Positions 1 to 8,857 of a DNA stretch of 64,000 nucleotides are shown piece after piece. The position numbers and the translations under genes are program-made. The first letter of the stretch is position 1, and each line of letters begins with the position of its first letter. This stretch comes from an uncultured Poribacteria bacterium (GTDB taxonomy: Bacteria; Poribacteria; WGA-4E; PCPOR2b): positions 3,691,623 through 3,755,622 of the forward strand of contig OY282444.1 of assembly GCA_958296125.1 (NCBI GenBank), written 5' to 3'. The notes beneath the pieces were generated by a model. The model saw only the letters and a program-made list of their open reading frames with translations, searched no databases and was not told where the DNA came from.

Positions 1-58
1 GTTCGTGTGCCCCGATTGCGATGTGGTAAACGGTCGGTTCAAAGTGATGTATTGCCAT
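1..58 (-). CDS. N-terminus of a gene running off the window, possibly acetamidase/formamidase
   Basis: An ATG at 58 on the minus strand is preceded by a strong GAGGAGGG ribosome site seven bases upstream. The 19 visible codons read MAIHHFEPTVYHIAIGAHE. The HHFEPT...IG(A/S)HE pattern recalls the N-terminus of acetamidase/formamidase (FmdA/AmdA) family proteins, which hydrolyse short amides, but 19 residues are too few to be sure. The rest of the gene lies to the left of the window. Confidence 0.45.
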   Translation of the reverse strand, partial: MAIHHFEPTVYHIAIGAHE

Positions 59-149
59 GGATCCCTCCTCTATTATCCGTATTTGAGTTGGTTACTTAAA
101 AGCGGGTTGTTTCGGTTCTGGCAGTTTTGGGGGTAGCTAATCTCCGAAT

Positions 150-1634
150 TCATGGGTAACCTCCTTGTTTTTGTCTTGGCCATGAAAGTTTTGGAGATAA
201 CAAAGCTGCCGCAAAAAAGCAGCAATATACTCGTGCCATTTTTGTCCTTTCATCCATCCTCTGTGGATGGGCGATTAGGTGACGTTGCGTTCTTATGACA
301 TCGGCGAGAGGAACATCATATTTATCAAATGTACCATACAGACTATACTCTACACGATAATCTGTATGACTCCGAATGAGGTCGTAAAAGGGCGATTGGG
401 GATCCTGATCTGTTCCCAACCCCCTTTTAAGCCATTCGTGTAGGGTAATAGGGAGATCGCTATCAATAACGAGATTGCTGAAATCTATTTCAAACGCTAC
501 TGGATTATCTCTTGTGGCTTTTACGGCGATATCTCTGATATTCTTGTTGTGGTATGAAGGAAATTTCCTTTTCAGCTGTTCATACTTGTCGCTGATCGAT
601 TGAATTTCGTCGTCTTTAGTTCTTATGCTCTCAGTATGGGTGTTGATTTCTCCTCGAAGTTGATCGATTTGCCTTTTCAACTCGGCATTCTCTCCATTTT
701 TGTTACGGCTTTCGGCTTGAAGTGATTTAATGTCGTCATCTTTAGTCAAGATTATTTCCTCTTTTTCTGACAAAGTTTTATTAAGGTTGCCAATAGTTGT
801 CTCGTGGGTGTTGACTTGCTTATCAAGTTCACGATTGCTCCTATTCAACCCATCCTTCTCTCTATCTCTTTCACCGATTGCGTCGTTGAGTGATTGAATT
901 TCGCCCTCTTTTTCTGACACAGTTTGATGAAGATTGTCACCGATTGTCTCATGGGTGTTGATTTCTCCCTCAAGTCGAGCGATTCGCGTTTTCAACTCGT
1001 TATTTTCTCTATATCTTTCACCGGTCGCGTCGTTGATCGATTGAATTTCGCCCTCTTTTTCTGACACAGTTTGACGAAGATTGTCGAGGGTTGTCGCGTG
1101 GGTGTTAATTGCTTCCTCAAGTTGATCGGTTCGTCTTTTCAACTCGTCATTTTCTCTGAGCAATCGAGTGTTGTCGTCTTTAGTCAATTTCAATTCATGC
1201 AAAGTGTTACCAAAAAGGCTGGCAATATCTTCTTGCAGGTGGGATTCCTCAACCGGTTCTGGCGCGAGATTGATTACACGGTCTGTCTGCCCTTCGCTTT
1301 CCCAGATTATGTTAATAATTCCTTCCAAAATCGCGCGATAGGTCTGCTCGCCACCCGGCTCCGGTGAATGGAGGGCGACATCATTTTCCAAGCTATAGCT
1401 TGGCAGTCTTCTAAGTCGGCCCTGCTCATTGCGATACTCTGCTCTCATCTCATCAGTAAATCGTTCACGAAATTCTTCCCAATCGATTTCGTTGGATTGC
1501 CACTGTGCAAGCAACCTCTGTGATGGTGCCAATTCCGGAATATTCTGCATAGATGGAACTTCCTCGTGACAGATTGCAAATTTTTGCTCCGTTGGACTGG
1601 CTTCGGCGTTTTCAATAGAATTCAGATATAACAT
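150..1634 (-). CDS. Coiled-coil repeat protein of unknown function
   Basis: A 494-residue protein with a good ribosome site (AAGGAGG, six bases before the ATG). Residues of about 1-140 are not recognisable. Residues of about 145-355 form a long charged coiled coil built from four imperfect repeats of about 49 residues, with recurring NTHET and SEKEGEIQS motifs. The C-terminal 130 residues form a separate globular domain containing HEWLKRGLGTD and RTQRHLIAHPQRM, probably alpha-helical. There is no signal peptide or membrane segment. The HLIAHP stretch resembles the surface helix of HEPN-like or abortive-infection domains, but this is only an impression. No function is assigned. The gene faces the same way as the PhyH genes upstream, with a 50-bp gap. 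Confidence 0.75.
   Translation of the reverse strand: MLYLNSIENAEASPTEQKFAICHEEVPSMQNIPELAPSQRLLAQWQSNEIDWEEFRERFTDEMRAEYRNEQGRLRRLPSYSLENDVALHSPEPGGEQTYRAILEGIINIIWESEGQTDRVINLAPEPVEESHLQEDIASLFGNTLHELKLTKDDNTRLLRENDELKRRTDQLEEAINTHATTLDNLRQTVSEKEGEIQSINDATGERYRENNELKTRIARLEGEINTHETIGDNLHQTVSEKEGEIQSLNDAIGERDREKDGLNRSNRELDKQVNTHETTIGNLNKTLSEKEEIILTKDDDIKSLQAESRNKNGENAELKRQIDQLRGEINTHTESIRTKDDEIQSISDKYEQLKRKFPSYHNKNIRDIAVKATRDNPVAFEIDFSNLVIDSDLPITLHEWLKRGLGTDQDPQSPFYDLIRSHTDYRVEYSLYGTFDKYDVPLADVIRTQRHLIAHPQRMDERTKMARVYCCFFAAALLSPKLSWPRQKQGGYP
545..1190. repeat. Tandem coding repeat of about 147 bp
   Basis: About four degenerate copies of a 147-bp unit encode the coiled-coil repeats of the 494-residue protein. 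The best conserved DNA blocks encode SEKEGEIQS and NTHET. Copies two and three are the most alike and the outer ones have diverged, which suggests growth by unequal crossing-over. Confidence 0.7.
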
Positions 1635-1684
1635 GATGTATCCTCCTTGCTGTTGTTTGGAAGGTAAACCCAGTGCTTCCCTTC

Positions 1685-2476
1685 CTATCCATACTTTAAC
1701 CAGTTATCGAAAAGCGGTTTGATTCGCGGGTTAAGACCGTCAAGGAACGCTGGATCGTTCAACCATTCCTGATTCGTAGGGCTATCCGGGTTCGGCGATT
1801 CCCCTTCGGGCGGTGCAACTACAAACGCGTAATGCAGTGTTTGGCGAATCGCTCCGGACTTGTTATACCCTTTGTGAAGCAGACTAGAGTTGTAGAGAAC
1901 GATATCGCCCGCCTTCAGTTGAACAGCCATCTGATTGGGCATGTCAGCTTTGGGCGAATTTTGTAGGATATGCCGCTCGGTGTCGGTGATTTCCCGTCGG
2001 TGGCTACCGGGGACGATGGCGAGCGTTTCATCGTCGTATAACGCGCCATTCAGTTGGACACCGTTCCTGAGTTTTGCAATCAACTGTTCGCGCGGCACTT
2101 CGCCATCTCTTGCGGAATCTCGATGCCAGTTGATGTGATACGGCTTTCGTTCTGGACTGACTAACAGTGTGCACAGATGATAGCGTAACCGCGTCCCGAT
2201 TAGGCTTTCGATGACATCCAAAATCTGGGGATGTCCAAGCGATTCGACGAGGGCTGCTTCTCTGATGCTTGGATGGAAGATGTTATTTACGCCCCAGATG
2301 TCATCTTGTTCGCCATCAACGTAGCGCAAGTATTCATGCCCCTTTTCGACGCGGCATTTGTGTAGGATGGAGTCTACAGCAGCGCGATATGTTTCGACCT
2401 CCATTTGGGATAATACCCCTCTACGGATGATGTAACCGTCCTGAAGGAATGATTCAATTTCAGAATGACTGACCAT
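1685..2476 (-). CDS. Phytanoyl-CoA dioxygenase family protein (PhyH-1)
   Basis: A 263-residue Fe(II)/2-oxoglutarate-dependent oxygenase of the PhyH family. The metal-binding HxD is seen in NWHRDSARDGE, the distal histidine in LLHKGYNKSG and the 2-oxoglutarate arginine in the following AIRQTLHY. The frame stays open up to a GTG at 2536, but the ATG at 2476 has an AAGAGGG ribosome site and avoids overlap with the upstream PhyH gene that ends at 2496, so 2476 is chosen. Substrate is unknown. Such enzymes hydroxylate lipids, amino acids and secondary metabolites, and the family name does not imply phytanoyl-CoA. It is translated with the neighbouring PhyH-2 as a pair. Confidence 0.88.
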   Translation of the reverse strand: MVSHSEIESFLQDGYIIRRGVLSQMEVETYRAAVDSILHKCRVEKGHEYLRYVDGEQDDIWGVNNIFHPSIREAALVESLGHPQILDVIESLIGTRLRYHLCTLLVSPERKPYHINWHRDSARDGEVPREQLIAKLRNGVQLNGALYDDETLAIVPGSHRREITDTERHILQNSPKADMPNQMAVQLKAGDIVLYNSSLLHKGYNKSGAIRQTLHYAFVVAPPEGESPNPDSPTNQEWLNDPAFLDGLNPRIKPLFDNWLKYG

Positions 2477-2495
2477 GTCGCCCTCTTTTGGTATG

Positions 2496-3236
2496 TTAAT
2501 TTCCCCGAACAATGTGCCGATCTTCGTAACCGCCACGTGGGAACCGCTCTAGGGACAGATCACCGGGGATATAGTGCCAAGCGGTGCTGTAGCGGGAGCC
2601 GTTACTGCGATTCTCGTAAGTTCCGTGGAGAAGGTTCGCTGAGAAAAAGACCACCGTCCCACCGGGCACCTCCACATCGACAGCGCTCGATTCGTCTACT
2701 TCTGTCCAACTTCCGTGTGTCCCTTGATTTCGATGATGTTCTACAATCGCTTGGGACAGATGACTTTTCGGAACGACTCTCAAGCAGCCGTTCTCACGAT
2801 CTGTGTCTTGGAGGTAAATGCCACAACTGACAATTCGGTTTGTGTTCGTGCCGAAGTAGAAATTGTCCTGATGCCAATGTACCGAGGTGCCGCCATTCGG
2901 CAGCTTGGGAAAGAATTTGGTGCCGAATACATCAATATCGGGCCCGACGAGCGTTTGAACTCGGTCAAGGATTTCCGTCTCTTGAGCGAGATCCAGTACC
3001 TTCGGCTCAACGACGCACACGCCCTGAATTTTGTGTAAAAATCCCGGAATCGGTTTGTGGTCCTCACTGAATTCAAAGGTCCAGTGTGGGATATCAACTG
3101 GGAGGGTGTGGCTGCGCTGAACTAGTTCATCAAAGAGCTCCTGATAGGCTTTAAGTTTTTCGCCATGTATTAAATTTTCAAAAACCAAGTACCCTTCTTC
3201 GTGAAATTGCTGCACCTGTTTGCCTGTTAATTGCAT
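2496..3236 (-). CDS. Phytanoyl-CoA dioxygenase family protein (PhyH-2)
   Basis: A 246-residue PhyH-family oxygenase. The HxD motif is in SVHWHQDNFYFG, followed by the usual DRENGCLRVVPKSH strand. The distal histidine lies in LLHGTYENRS, with an arginine for 2-oxoglutarate nearby (SRYSTAWHY). The ATG at 3236 follows an AGGGGA site. It is only distantly like PhyH-1, so the pair is not a recent duplication. The two are likely co-transcribed, as the preferred start of PhyH-1 lies 19 bp after this stop. Confidence 0.88.
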   Translation of the reverse strand: MQLTGKQVQQFHEEGYLVFENLIHGEKLKAYQELFDELVQRSHTLPVDIPHWTFEFSEDHKPIPGFLHKIQGVCVVEPKVLDLAQETEILDRVQTLVGPDIDVFGTKFFPKLPNGGTSVHWHQDNFYFGTNTNRIVSCGIYLQDTDRENGCLRVVPKSHLSQAIVEHHRNQGTHGSWTEVDESSAVDVEVPGGTVVFFSANLLHGTYENRSNGSRYSTAWHYIPGDLSLERFPRGGYEDRHIVRGN

Positions 3237-3327
3237 TGATAGATTCCCCTATTCTATTGCATGGTTTGCACCCCGTATCTGCCCCTGCGGGTGCCGTCTT
3301 TTTTCGCAATGGGACGGGTAGGGCATG

Positions 3328-3537
3328 TTATTGGAGAACTTGCCTACCACAGTGTATGCAGTGGATTTCTGTTCGAGGTGTTGGGCTTAGGCAGTATGGA
3401 CAGTCCATGTTTGGTATGCTTCTGTGACTAGGCGGGTCTTTTTTGCCTGTGAGTTTGTTGATTATACTTTTAATCACGACACCAAAGAATAGGATTATGA
3501 TTAAGAGCCCGATTGGGTCATTGGGTATCACCTCCAT
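3328..3537 (-). CDS. Small membrane protein with C-terminal zinc ribbon
   Basis: A 69-residue protein preceded by a perfect AAGGAG ribosome site, which supports it as real despite its size. Residues of about 8-28 form one hydrophobic helix (GLLIIILFFGVVIKSII). The C-terminus carries two CxxC pairs, in CPYCLSPTPRTEIHCIHCG, the pattern of a short zinc ribbon. The layout fits a membrane-tethered metal-binding or adaptor protein. Function is unknown. It stands alone between the PhyH pair and the GH88-like gene. Confidence 0.72.
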   Translation of the reverse strand: MEVIPNDPIGLLIIILFFGVVIKSIINKLTGKKDPPSHRSIPNMDCPYCLSPTPRTEIHCIHCGRQVLQ

Positions 3538-3656
3538 TTTTGTCTCCTTTAGGGTTGTGTCTTTTTCTGATACGCGCTGTAAGCGAGTCTATGTAACGGT
3601 GGTGTTCTCCGATAATTTCTTTTACTGTTTGCTTTCGCATTCATTTTCTTCCTCTA

Positions 3657-5033
3657 CTAGTTCCCCCAAAAAGTCAAATACGGTTGATTTTCCAACTCCC
3701 GTAACAAGAGCAGTCCAAGCTCTCGTGCGTGGTAATCCCCCCACATCGACGACTCGCCACACGGAATAGCCCTACCTTCGGGGATATAATCCCAACCGTT
3801 TGGACGATGATAGATTGAATGCAGGATTAAGCCCTGATGTTCGTCGGACTCCGAAAGATACGGTTCAGAAAAAAGCGTAGCGGCGGCCGTTAATCCCGCC
3901 TGATAATAACGTTTCCCTGCTGCTAGTTCCCCTTGGTTTTTGAGATAATTCCCCAATCGGATTAATCCCTGTGCGGTGATAGCGGCTGCGGAGCTATCGA
4001 CAGGTTCAATATCGTTGAATGGATCTGCGGGTTGTTGGAGGTAAGAGCCTAACTGAGGTAGCCCCGGTGCCCCGGTGTCCCAATACGGAATGCCATCTAA
4101 AGCTGTGTTCTCAATATAAAAATCGGAGGTTGCTTTGGCGGCTTTCAGTATATGGGCGGTTGCCCCCTCCCTCCCACCGTAAGAGGTGAGGTCATTGTCT
4201 GTTAATGTCGCGAAAAATTCAAGCTGCTCGGCATAGCCAGTGATAATCCACGCGAGTCCCCGCGTCCATGTTGTAAACGGTGAGTATCCCTGTTGCGTGC
4301 TCGGACAGCGGTAATTGCCATCGTTCATGTTAAAGATCGATTCGTGTGCAACGCGCCCCCGCACATCAAACGCATCGCGTCCTTCGCCGTAGTAGATGTT
4401 ATAGATTGCGGTCGTCTCCGAATGGTGCAACAGTCGCTCCAGTAAAGCGATTGGCTGGTCATTTTCGCCCATCAGCACATGCCCTAAGCTATGTCCCAAC
4501 GCTAATACCCGCAACGATCGGATGGTGTCCGCAAAGAGTGAATGGGGGCCATTGAAAGAGGGGATGTAACCTTTCCCATCTTTTAGCTTTGACCAGCGAC
4601 TCGCCTGCACCGCTGCCGACACTTTCAGCGCAATTTCATAGAAATGGAGTTCCCAATCGTTGTGTGGAATGCGCCCTTCACGGATCATGCGCCGCAAATT
4701 GCCGTAGGTTGAGACGTTGTTGAATCCGTGGTCGTGTACGCCAATATGTGTCAGATGGGGTGCCATCTTTTCGACCGTGTTTGTCCTCCCAATTTCGAGG
4801 AACTGCTCATCAGCTGTTGCGTCGAATTGCAGCAGTGAGGAACCAAATTGAAATCCCTGCGTCCACTCTGTCCACCCTCGTGTGGTATATTGACCGGCGA
4901 CGGTGAACACCGGCGTGCCTTTTGCGGGGAGCCATGTATCTTCGATTGCCAGAATCTTCTTTCCCGAAAGCTCAAACAGATGCTCAAGTTTCGGTTTGAG
5001 TTGTTCGACGGTAATTGAATCGTTGATCTGCAT
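3657..5033 (-). CDS. GH88-like unsaturated glucuronyl hydrolase
   Basis: A 458-residue (alpha/alpha)6-barrel protein without a signal peptide. HDHGF at residues 100-104 matches the catalytic HDxGF region of family 88, and TTWTRGLAWIITGY matches the conserved W-(A/T)RGxAW helix. The family hydrolyses the unsaturated uronic acid that polysaccharide lyases leave on oligosaccharides, using an aspartate to hydrate the double bond. A role in degrading sulfated or uronic-acid glycans would fit an organism with FGE-like proteins, but no lyase or sulfatase lies in this window. GH105 is the main alternative. Confidence 0.75.
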   Translation of the reverse strand: MQINDSITVEQLKPKLEHLFELSGKKILAIEDTWLPAKGTPVFTVAGQYTTRGWTEWTQGFQFGSSLLQFDATADEQFLEIGRTNTVEKMAPHLTHIGVHDHGFNNVSTYGNLRRMIREGRIPHNDWELHFYEIALKVSAAVQASRWSKLKDGKGYIPSFNGPHSLFADTIRSLRVLALGHSLGHVLMGENDQPIALLERLLHHSETTAIYNIYYGEGRDAFDVRGRVAHESIFNMNDGNYRCPSTQQGYSPFTTWTRGLAWIITGYAEQLEFFATLTDNDLTSYGGREGATAHILKAAKATSDFYIENTALDGIPYWDTGAPGLPQLGSYLQQPADPFNDIEPVDSSAAAITAQGLIRLGNYLKNQGELAAGKRYYQAGLTAAATLFSEPYLSESDEHQGLILHSIYHRPNGWDYIPEGRAIPCGESSMWGDYHARELGLLLLRELENQPYLTFWGN

Positions 5034-5081
5034 ATCGATTGTGTCCTATAGGAAGGAACGTGCGATCAGTCTGATGAAAAT

Positions 5082-5852
5082 TTAACCCGTTTTCACACCC
5101 TCTGATGCTGAATCAGTACTCTTCCTCTGACGGATGACTTCGTACAGCAGGATGCCTGCGGCGACCGAAACGTTGAGCGATGGAACATGCCCGAACATCG
5201 GGAGGTGGACCAGTAAATCGCATTTCTCCCTAACGAGACGACGGAGCCCCGCTGCCTCATTACCGAGGACAAGGCAAATCTGACCCGTCAAATCTGCCTG
5301 CGTATAAGGCGTGGGAGCTGTCTGATCCGCGCCGATGACCCAGACACCAGCCTCCTTGAGGGTATCAATTGTTCGGGCAAGGTTGGTCACTTGAGCAATC
5401 GGCACATACTCAGAGCTACCCGCCGAGGTTTTGTGTACAGCGGTTGTGATACCAGCAGCTCTATCTTTCGGAAGGATTAGCCCGTCGGCATTGACAGCAT
5501 CTGCTGTGCGGATAATTGCACCGAGATTCCGGGGATCCTGAACTTGATCGAGCATAATGAGTAGAGGGGGGTGATTCGAGTTTTGTGTGTTCGTGACGAG
5601 GCTTGGAAGGTCGATATAACTGGCAGGACTGACAAGGGCGATAACTCCTTGATGTGGGACATCGGTTTCCATCGGATCTAATTCCCGACGGGGTGTGAAA
5701 TCACAGCGGATACCGTTTTTCTCAGCGATGGCGCGGATTTGCCGCAGGCGCGGGTGGTTATTGCCTTGTGCGATCAGAATCCGTTCGATTTCACGGTTGC
5801 CGCGGCGTAGGAGTTCCAGCACTGAATTTCGACCAACAATTTTATCTGGCAT
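5082..5852 (-). CDS. rlmB: TrmH-family RNA 2'-O-methyltransferase, RlmB-like
   Basis: A 256-residue SPOUT methyltransferase. It has the N-terminal substrate-binding domain (VGRNSVLELLRRG) and the three TrmH motifs: QDPRNLGAIIRTA, the loop VLGNEAAGL and the knot MFGHVPSLNVSVAAG. The family transfers methyl from SAM to the ribose of 23S rRNA (G2251 in E. coli RlmB) or of tRNA. Length and motif spacing match RlmB. It lies 48 bp upstream of the GH88-like gene on the same strand. Its target cannot be proved from sequence, since related paralogues modify other sites. Confidence 0.88.
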   Translation of the reverse strand: MPDKIVGRNSVLELLRRGNREIERILIAQGNNHPRLRQIRAIAEKNGIRCDFTPRRELDPMETDVPHQGVIALVSPASYIDLPSLVTNTQNSNHPPLLIMLDQVQDPRNLGAIIRTADAVNADGLILPKDRAAGITTAVHKTSAGSSEYVPIAQVTNLARTIDTLKEAGVWVIGADQTAPTPYTQADLTGQICLVLGNEAAGLRRLVREKCDLLVHLPMFGHVPSLNVSVAAGILLYEVIRQRKSTDSASEGVKTG

Positions 5853-6058
5853 AGCTTTTCATAGGGGAATACCCTATGCAAATTTGGCTACTGGCACCAA
5901 ACGTTCAACAGCAAAACTCTTGTGACAGATATAGACATCGCCCAAGGCATCCCGTTTCACCGTGCAACGCTTTGGGGTGCCAAGTATCTCACGGGACTTG
6001 AAATAGCGGTAGACCGTTTCCCGATTCTGATTCGATTGTCGGATAGAAGTTTCCAACC

Positions 6059-6078
6059 CTGGTCTCGGAACGGACCAG
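6059..6078. repeat. Palindromic element inside the tnpB remnant (CCGTTCCGAGA core)
   Basis: CTGGTCTCGGAACGGACCAG is an inverted repeat (CTGGTC / GACCAG) around TCGGAACG. It sits between the codons for TQAG and WKLL of the tnpB remnant and adds about 18 bp, in frame. The same core, TCCGTTCCGAGA, recurs in other places in the window with different but self-complementary arms. Confidence 0.65.
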
Positions 6079-6392
6079 CCTGTGTCAGTGTGAACGACTT
6101 ATATTTACGACGGGGCTTGAAACGAGGTCATCCACACTTTTTACCCGCGGCACGGTCTTTGAACATCTTTTTGTAACCTTTATCTATCCGTGCCTCCACA
6201 TCCTGAACCGCCCCGTTCCGAGACCAGGTGGGCAAAACGAGAGCGTTTCTTGAGTTTAGAGATATGATTTATCAGTCTAAACTTACTGATATATTTGCCA
6301 TAGATAGCATAGTAGCGACGCTGAAGGGCGACGCAATGATTCCATACATGCGAGTGGCCGTCTATAGTTTTGTGCAACTCGCTTTTACCGTG

Positions 6393-6417
6393 CCTGTCCC
6401 GATCTTATCGGGGATGG
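6393..6417. repeat. Palindromic element near the tnpB start (CCTGTCCCGAT type)
   Basis: CCTGTCCCGATC, then TTA, then TCGGGGATGG forms an imperfect 10-bp stem. It separates the tnpB N-terminal codons for FKMYS from GKSELHKTIDG. A closely related palindrome lies at 6638-6665. Confidence 0.6.
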
Positions 6418-6435
6418 CTATACATCTTGAACTTG

Positions 6436-6457
6436 CCTAGTCTCGGAACGGACTAGG
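6436..6457. repeat. Palindromic element upstream of the tnpB remnant (CCGTTCCGAGA core)
   Basis: CCTAGTC, then TCGGAACG, then GACTAGG: 7-bp arms around the same core as the element at 6059-6078, but with different arm bases that still pair with each other. Confidence 0.65.
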
Positions 6458-6472
6458 TTTCCATCAGGGGGG

Positions 6473-6551
6473 CCTTTGTCCTTATCCTATGCAGTAGGTG
6501 TGGGAGACACCACTTAGCAGTGGTGCTGCATTCTCCCACAAAGGACAAAGG
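6473..6551. repeat. 79-nt multi-armed inverted repeat
   Basis: An outer 11-bp stem, CCTTTGTCCTT (6473-6483) with AAGGACAAAGG (6541-6551), is followed inward by a small arm (CCTA..TAGG, 6486-6498) and then a 9-bp stem, TGTGGGAGA (6499-6507) with TCTCCCACA (6532-6540). That stem holds another 7-bp hairpin (CACCACT / AGTGGTG, 6508-6525). The two main stems close end to end at 6540/6541, giving a three-way junction. It lies just upstream of the tnpB remnant, so it may be an IS605-type end or an independent folded element. Confidence 0.65.
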
Positions 6552-6637
6552 AATTATAACATATTTTGACAATAATATCAAGCAAAAACGCTAAAGCGAA
6601 ACTTATATCCCAAGCATACCTGGTCTCCCGCGAACGG

Positions 6638-6665
6638 GCCTGTCCCGATCCAATCGGGGACAGGC
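6638..6665. repeat. Perfect palindrome (GCCTGTCCCGAT type)
   Basis: GCCTGTCCCGAT, four loop bases and ATCGGGGACAGGC form a stem of about 12 bp. It is preceded by a CCCG-CGAA-CGGG mini-hairpin within CCTGGTCTCCCGCGAACGGG, which recurs at about 25788-25807. The rest of 6552-6783 holds no gene that I can recognise. Confidence 0.6.
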
Positions 6666-6783
6666 AGGCACGGACAATGCTTGAGTTTTACGGGCTAAAG
6701 CCCCTATCTATAAAGTCCAACAATGACACCCTTCTACGTCTATATCTTTTCTAATCCTTCCCATGATAACTGTTATTCTGCCC

Positions 6784-8463
6784 CTATCCAGTGACAGCCC
6801 CTTCAGATGCTGAAGATACGAGACGTGCATATTTCGCCATCACACCGCGGGTGTAGCGGGGTGCTGGGGGTGTCCAGTCGTCGAGTCGCGCTCTGATTTC
6901 CTCGTCCGAAAGTTCAACGTCGATCCGAAGCGTTTCGACATCAATCACAACGATGTCGCCGTCACGTAATATCGCAATTGGCCCTCCGCGTGCCGCTTCC
7001 GGCGCAATATGGCAGACCATAAAGCCGTGCGTGGCACCAGAAAACCTGCCATCCGTTAAGAGGGCGACATCTTCACCCAGTCCAGCGCCGACGATTGCGG
7101 CGGTGACACCGAGCATTTCTCGCATCCCCGGACCACCGGCGGGGCCTTCGTAGCGGATGACGACCACATCACCCGGCTGGATGGTTCCGTCCTTAATCGC
7201 TGCGAAGGTGTCCTCCTCGCGTTCAAAGATACGCGCGGGACCTCTATGGCCGGTCCTATCATGACCGGCTAACTTAATTACACAACCGTCGGGGGCAAGG
7301 TTACCTTTGAGAATTGCAAACCCACCGGTCGGTTTGATTGGCTTCGATGCAGGGAGGACCACTTCCTGCCCTTCTGTTTCGACAGCACCGCCAGCTGCTT
7401 CGCCGATAGTCTGTCCTGTTACGGTGAGTTCGTCGGTGTGGAGGCGTCCGGCTTCCATGAGGCGTTTGGCAACTAGTTGAATGCCGCCCGCCTGATGCAG
7501 GTCTGCCGCGACAAAGCGTCCACCGGGTCTGAGGTCTACAAAGATTGGTGTCTTTGATCGGATCTCTTCAAAATCGTCGATTGTCAATGGGATATTGGCT
7601 TCGTGTGCAATTGCGAGCAGGTGGAGGACACCATTTGTTGAACCCCCGGTTGTTGCCACCGAGGATATTGCATTTTCGAGCGACCGTTGGGTAATAATCT
7701 GGCTGGGCCGTCGATCTGCGGCTAGCATTTCCATAACCAATTGACCCGCTTGAAATGCGACATCATCTTTATTTTTATCTACTGCCGGAACGCTGCCGCT
7801 ACCCATCGGTGCCATCCCAAGAATTTCAATGGCGGTTGCCATGGTGTTGGCGGTATATTGGCCGCCGCAAGCACCCGGTCCGGGGCAGCCTTTACTAATG
7901 AGGTCATCGAGTTCCTCGATAGTGATGTTGCCTGCAGCGTGCACCCCTACCGCCTCGAAAACCTCCATGATTGTTACATCTTCGTCCTGAAAACGGCCAG
8001 GCATGATTGATCCGCCGTAAAGCGTCAATGAGGGTATATCTAAACGGGCAAGTGCCATCACCGTTCCGGGCACAGTTTTGTCGCACCCACAAAGCGTGAC
8101 AACTGCATCGAACATATTGCCGCGACAAACGAGTTCGATGGAATCCGCAATTACCTCTCGACTGATGAGCGATGCCTTCATTCCCTCGGTGCCCATTGTA
8201 ATTCCATCCGAAATGCTGACTGTATTAAATTCGAGCGGTGTGCCACCGGCCGCCCGGATACCTTCCTTCACTTTTGCAGCGAGGCGACGGAGGTGGTAGT
8301 TGCAGGGGCCAATCTCGATCCACGTGTTGGCGACCCCCACGATTGGCTTATCCAGATCTTCAGATTTTAGTCCATCATCGCCAAACATCAACATTGCCCG
8401 CGCTGCTGCTCGATCTGGGCCATCAGTAATCACGTAGCTTTGACGTTTGAGTGTGTTTCTCAT
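6784..8463 (-). CDS. ilvD: Dihydroxy-acid dehydratase
   Basis: A 559-residue IlvD of standard length that dehydrates 2,3-dihydroxy-isovalerate and 2,3-dihydroxy-3-methylvalerate in valine and isoleucine synthesis. The Fe-S and metal cysteines are in [14 protein letters not shown] and [37 protein letters not shown] and the acidic metal-binding motifs are present. It stands apart from other branched-chain genes. The nearest neighbour upstream is an unknown 74-codon ORF about 150 bp away. Confidence 0.96.
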   Translation of the reverse strand: MRNTLKRQSYVITDGPDRAAARAMLMFGDDGLKSEDLDKPIVGVANTWIEIGPCNYHLRRLAAKVKEGIRAAGGTPLEFNTVSISDGITMGTEGMKASLISREVIADSIELVCRGNMFDAVVTLCGCDKTVPGTVMALARLDIPSLTLYGGSIMPGRFQDEDVTIMEVFEAVGVHAAGNITIEELDDLISKGCPGPGACGGQYTANTMATAIEILGMAPMGSGSVPAVDKNKDDVAFQAGQLVMEMLAADRRPSQIITQRSLENAISSVATTGGSTNGVLHLLAIAHEANIPLTIDDFEEIRSKTPIFVDLRPGGRFVAADLHQAGGIQLVAKRLMEAGRLHTDELTVTGQTIGEAAGGAVETEGQEVVLPASKPIKPTGGFAILKGNLAPDGCVIKLAGHDRTGHRGPARIFEREEDTFAAIKDGTIQPGDVVVIRYEGPAGGPGMREMLGVTAAIVGAGLGEDVALLTDGRFSGATHGFMVCHIAPEAARGGPIAILRDGDIVVIDVETLRIDVELSDEEIRARLDDWTPPAPRYTRGVMAKYARLVSSASEGAVTG

Positions 8464-8612
8464 GCTTCTTGCGTCTCCTATTATTTGTTTTTCTAATCAA
8501 TCATACTCAGCAAAATTCCCACGATTTTATCCACATCACCGAGATAATATTCCTTTATGTCAACATAAACCGTTTGATCTTCCAGTTTCAGATATTTCCA
8601 GTGATCTCCTGT

Positions 8613-8837
8613 TCATTTTTTGACAAGCATTTTCTCTGATTTGAGCAGCAATACGACAATGACCGGTTGGTCCGCATCGTTGTCAAGGGCATTCTCCGCA
8701 TCCCGAATCGCTATATTCATATCAAGATAAACCTTGCGATAGGTGACACATTCCCGCCAATCAAAAGCCGAGTAATCGGCTTCGACCATCTTTTGCGCTT
8801 CGATTAAAGTTGTGCCTGCGTAAACGGACATTGCCAT
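8613..8837 (-). CDS. Small conserved-looking protein after accB, unknown
   Basis: A 74-residue acidic protein starting at the ATG at 8837 (a TTG at 8846 is the alternative). It follows accB by about 20 bp and probably shares its transcript. It contains YSAFDWRECVTYRKVYLDM and a hydrophobic strand near the C-terminus (QPVIVVLLLKSEK). No domain is recognised. The position is where accC would usually be found, but the protein is not related to biotin carboxylase. Its ribosome site is weak, and translational coupling to accB is possible. Confidence 0.5.
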   Translation of the reverse strand: MAMSVYAGTTLIEAQKMVEADYSAFDWRECVTYRKVYLDMNIAIRDAENALDNDADQPVIVVLLLKSEKMLVKK

Positions 8838-8857
8838 AGTTTTCAATTATATCCGCT

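Larger units (their letters stand above)
5874..6435 (-). pseudogene. tnpB: Decayed tnpB (IS605 family OrfB) N-terminal fragment
   Basis: Reading the minus strand in several frames restores the start of a TnpB protein: HKTIDGHSHVWNHCVALQRR, then KYISKFRLINHISKLKKRSR, QDVEARIDKGYKKMF, RFKPRRKYKSFTLTQAG, ETVYRYFKSREILGTPKR and TVKRDALGDVYIC. An in-frame TGA (replacing an Arg codon), at least two frameshifts and several palindromic insertions break it. Only about the first 150 residues survive. The RuvC-like nuclease core is absent, so no activity is expected. No tnpA is seen. The order of motifs is diagnostic of TnpB. Confidence 0.82.

Noticed and set aside
545-1190. CRISPR array
   Set aside because: The repeats are about 147 bp, coding and degenerate, with no spacers. 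No CRISPR array or cas gene is seen anywhere in the window.
2474-2536. Longer N-terminus of PhyH-1 from GTG 2536
   Set aside because: It would overlap the upstream PhyH-2 gene and has no ribosome site, while ATG 2476 has AAGAGGG.
6473-6551. tRNA gene
   Set aside because: The three arms suggest a cloverleaf, but there is no T-loop GTTCRA, no anticodon arm of normal size and no CCA-type acceptor layout.
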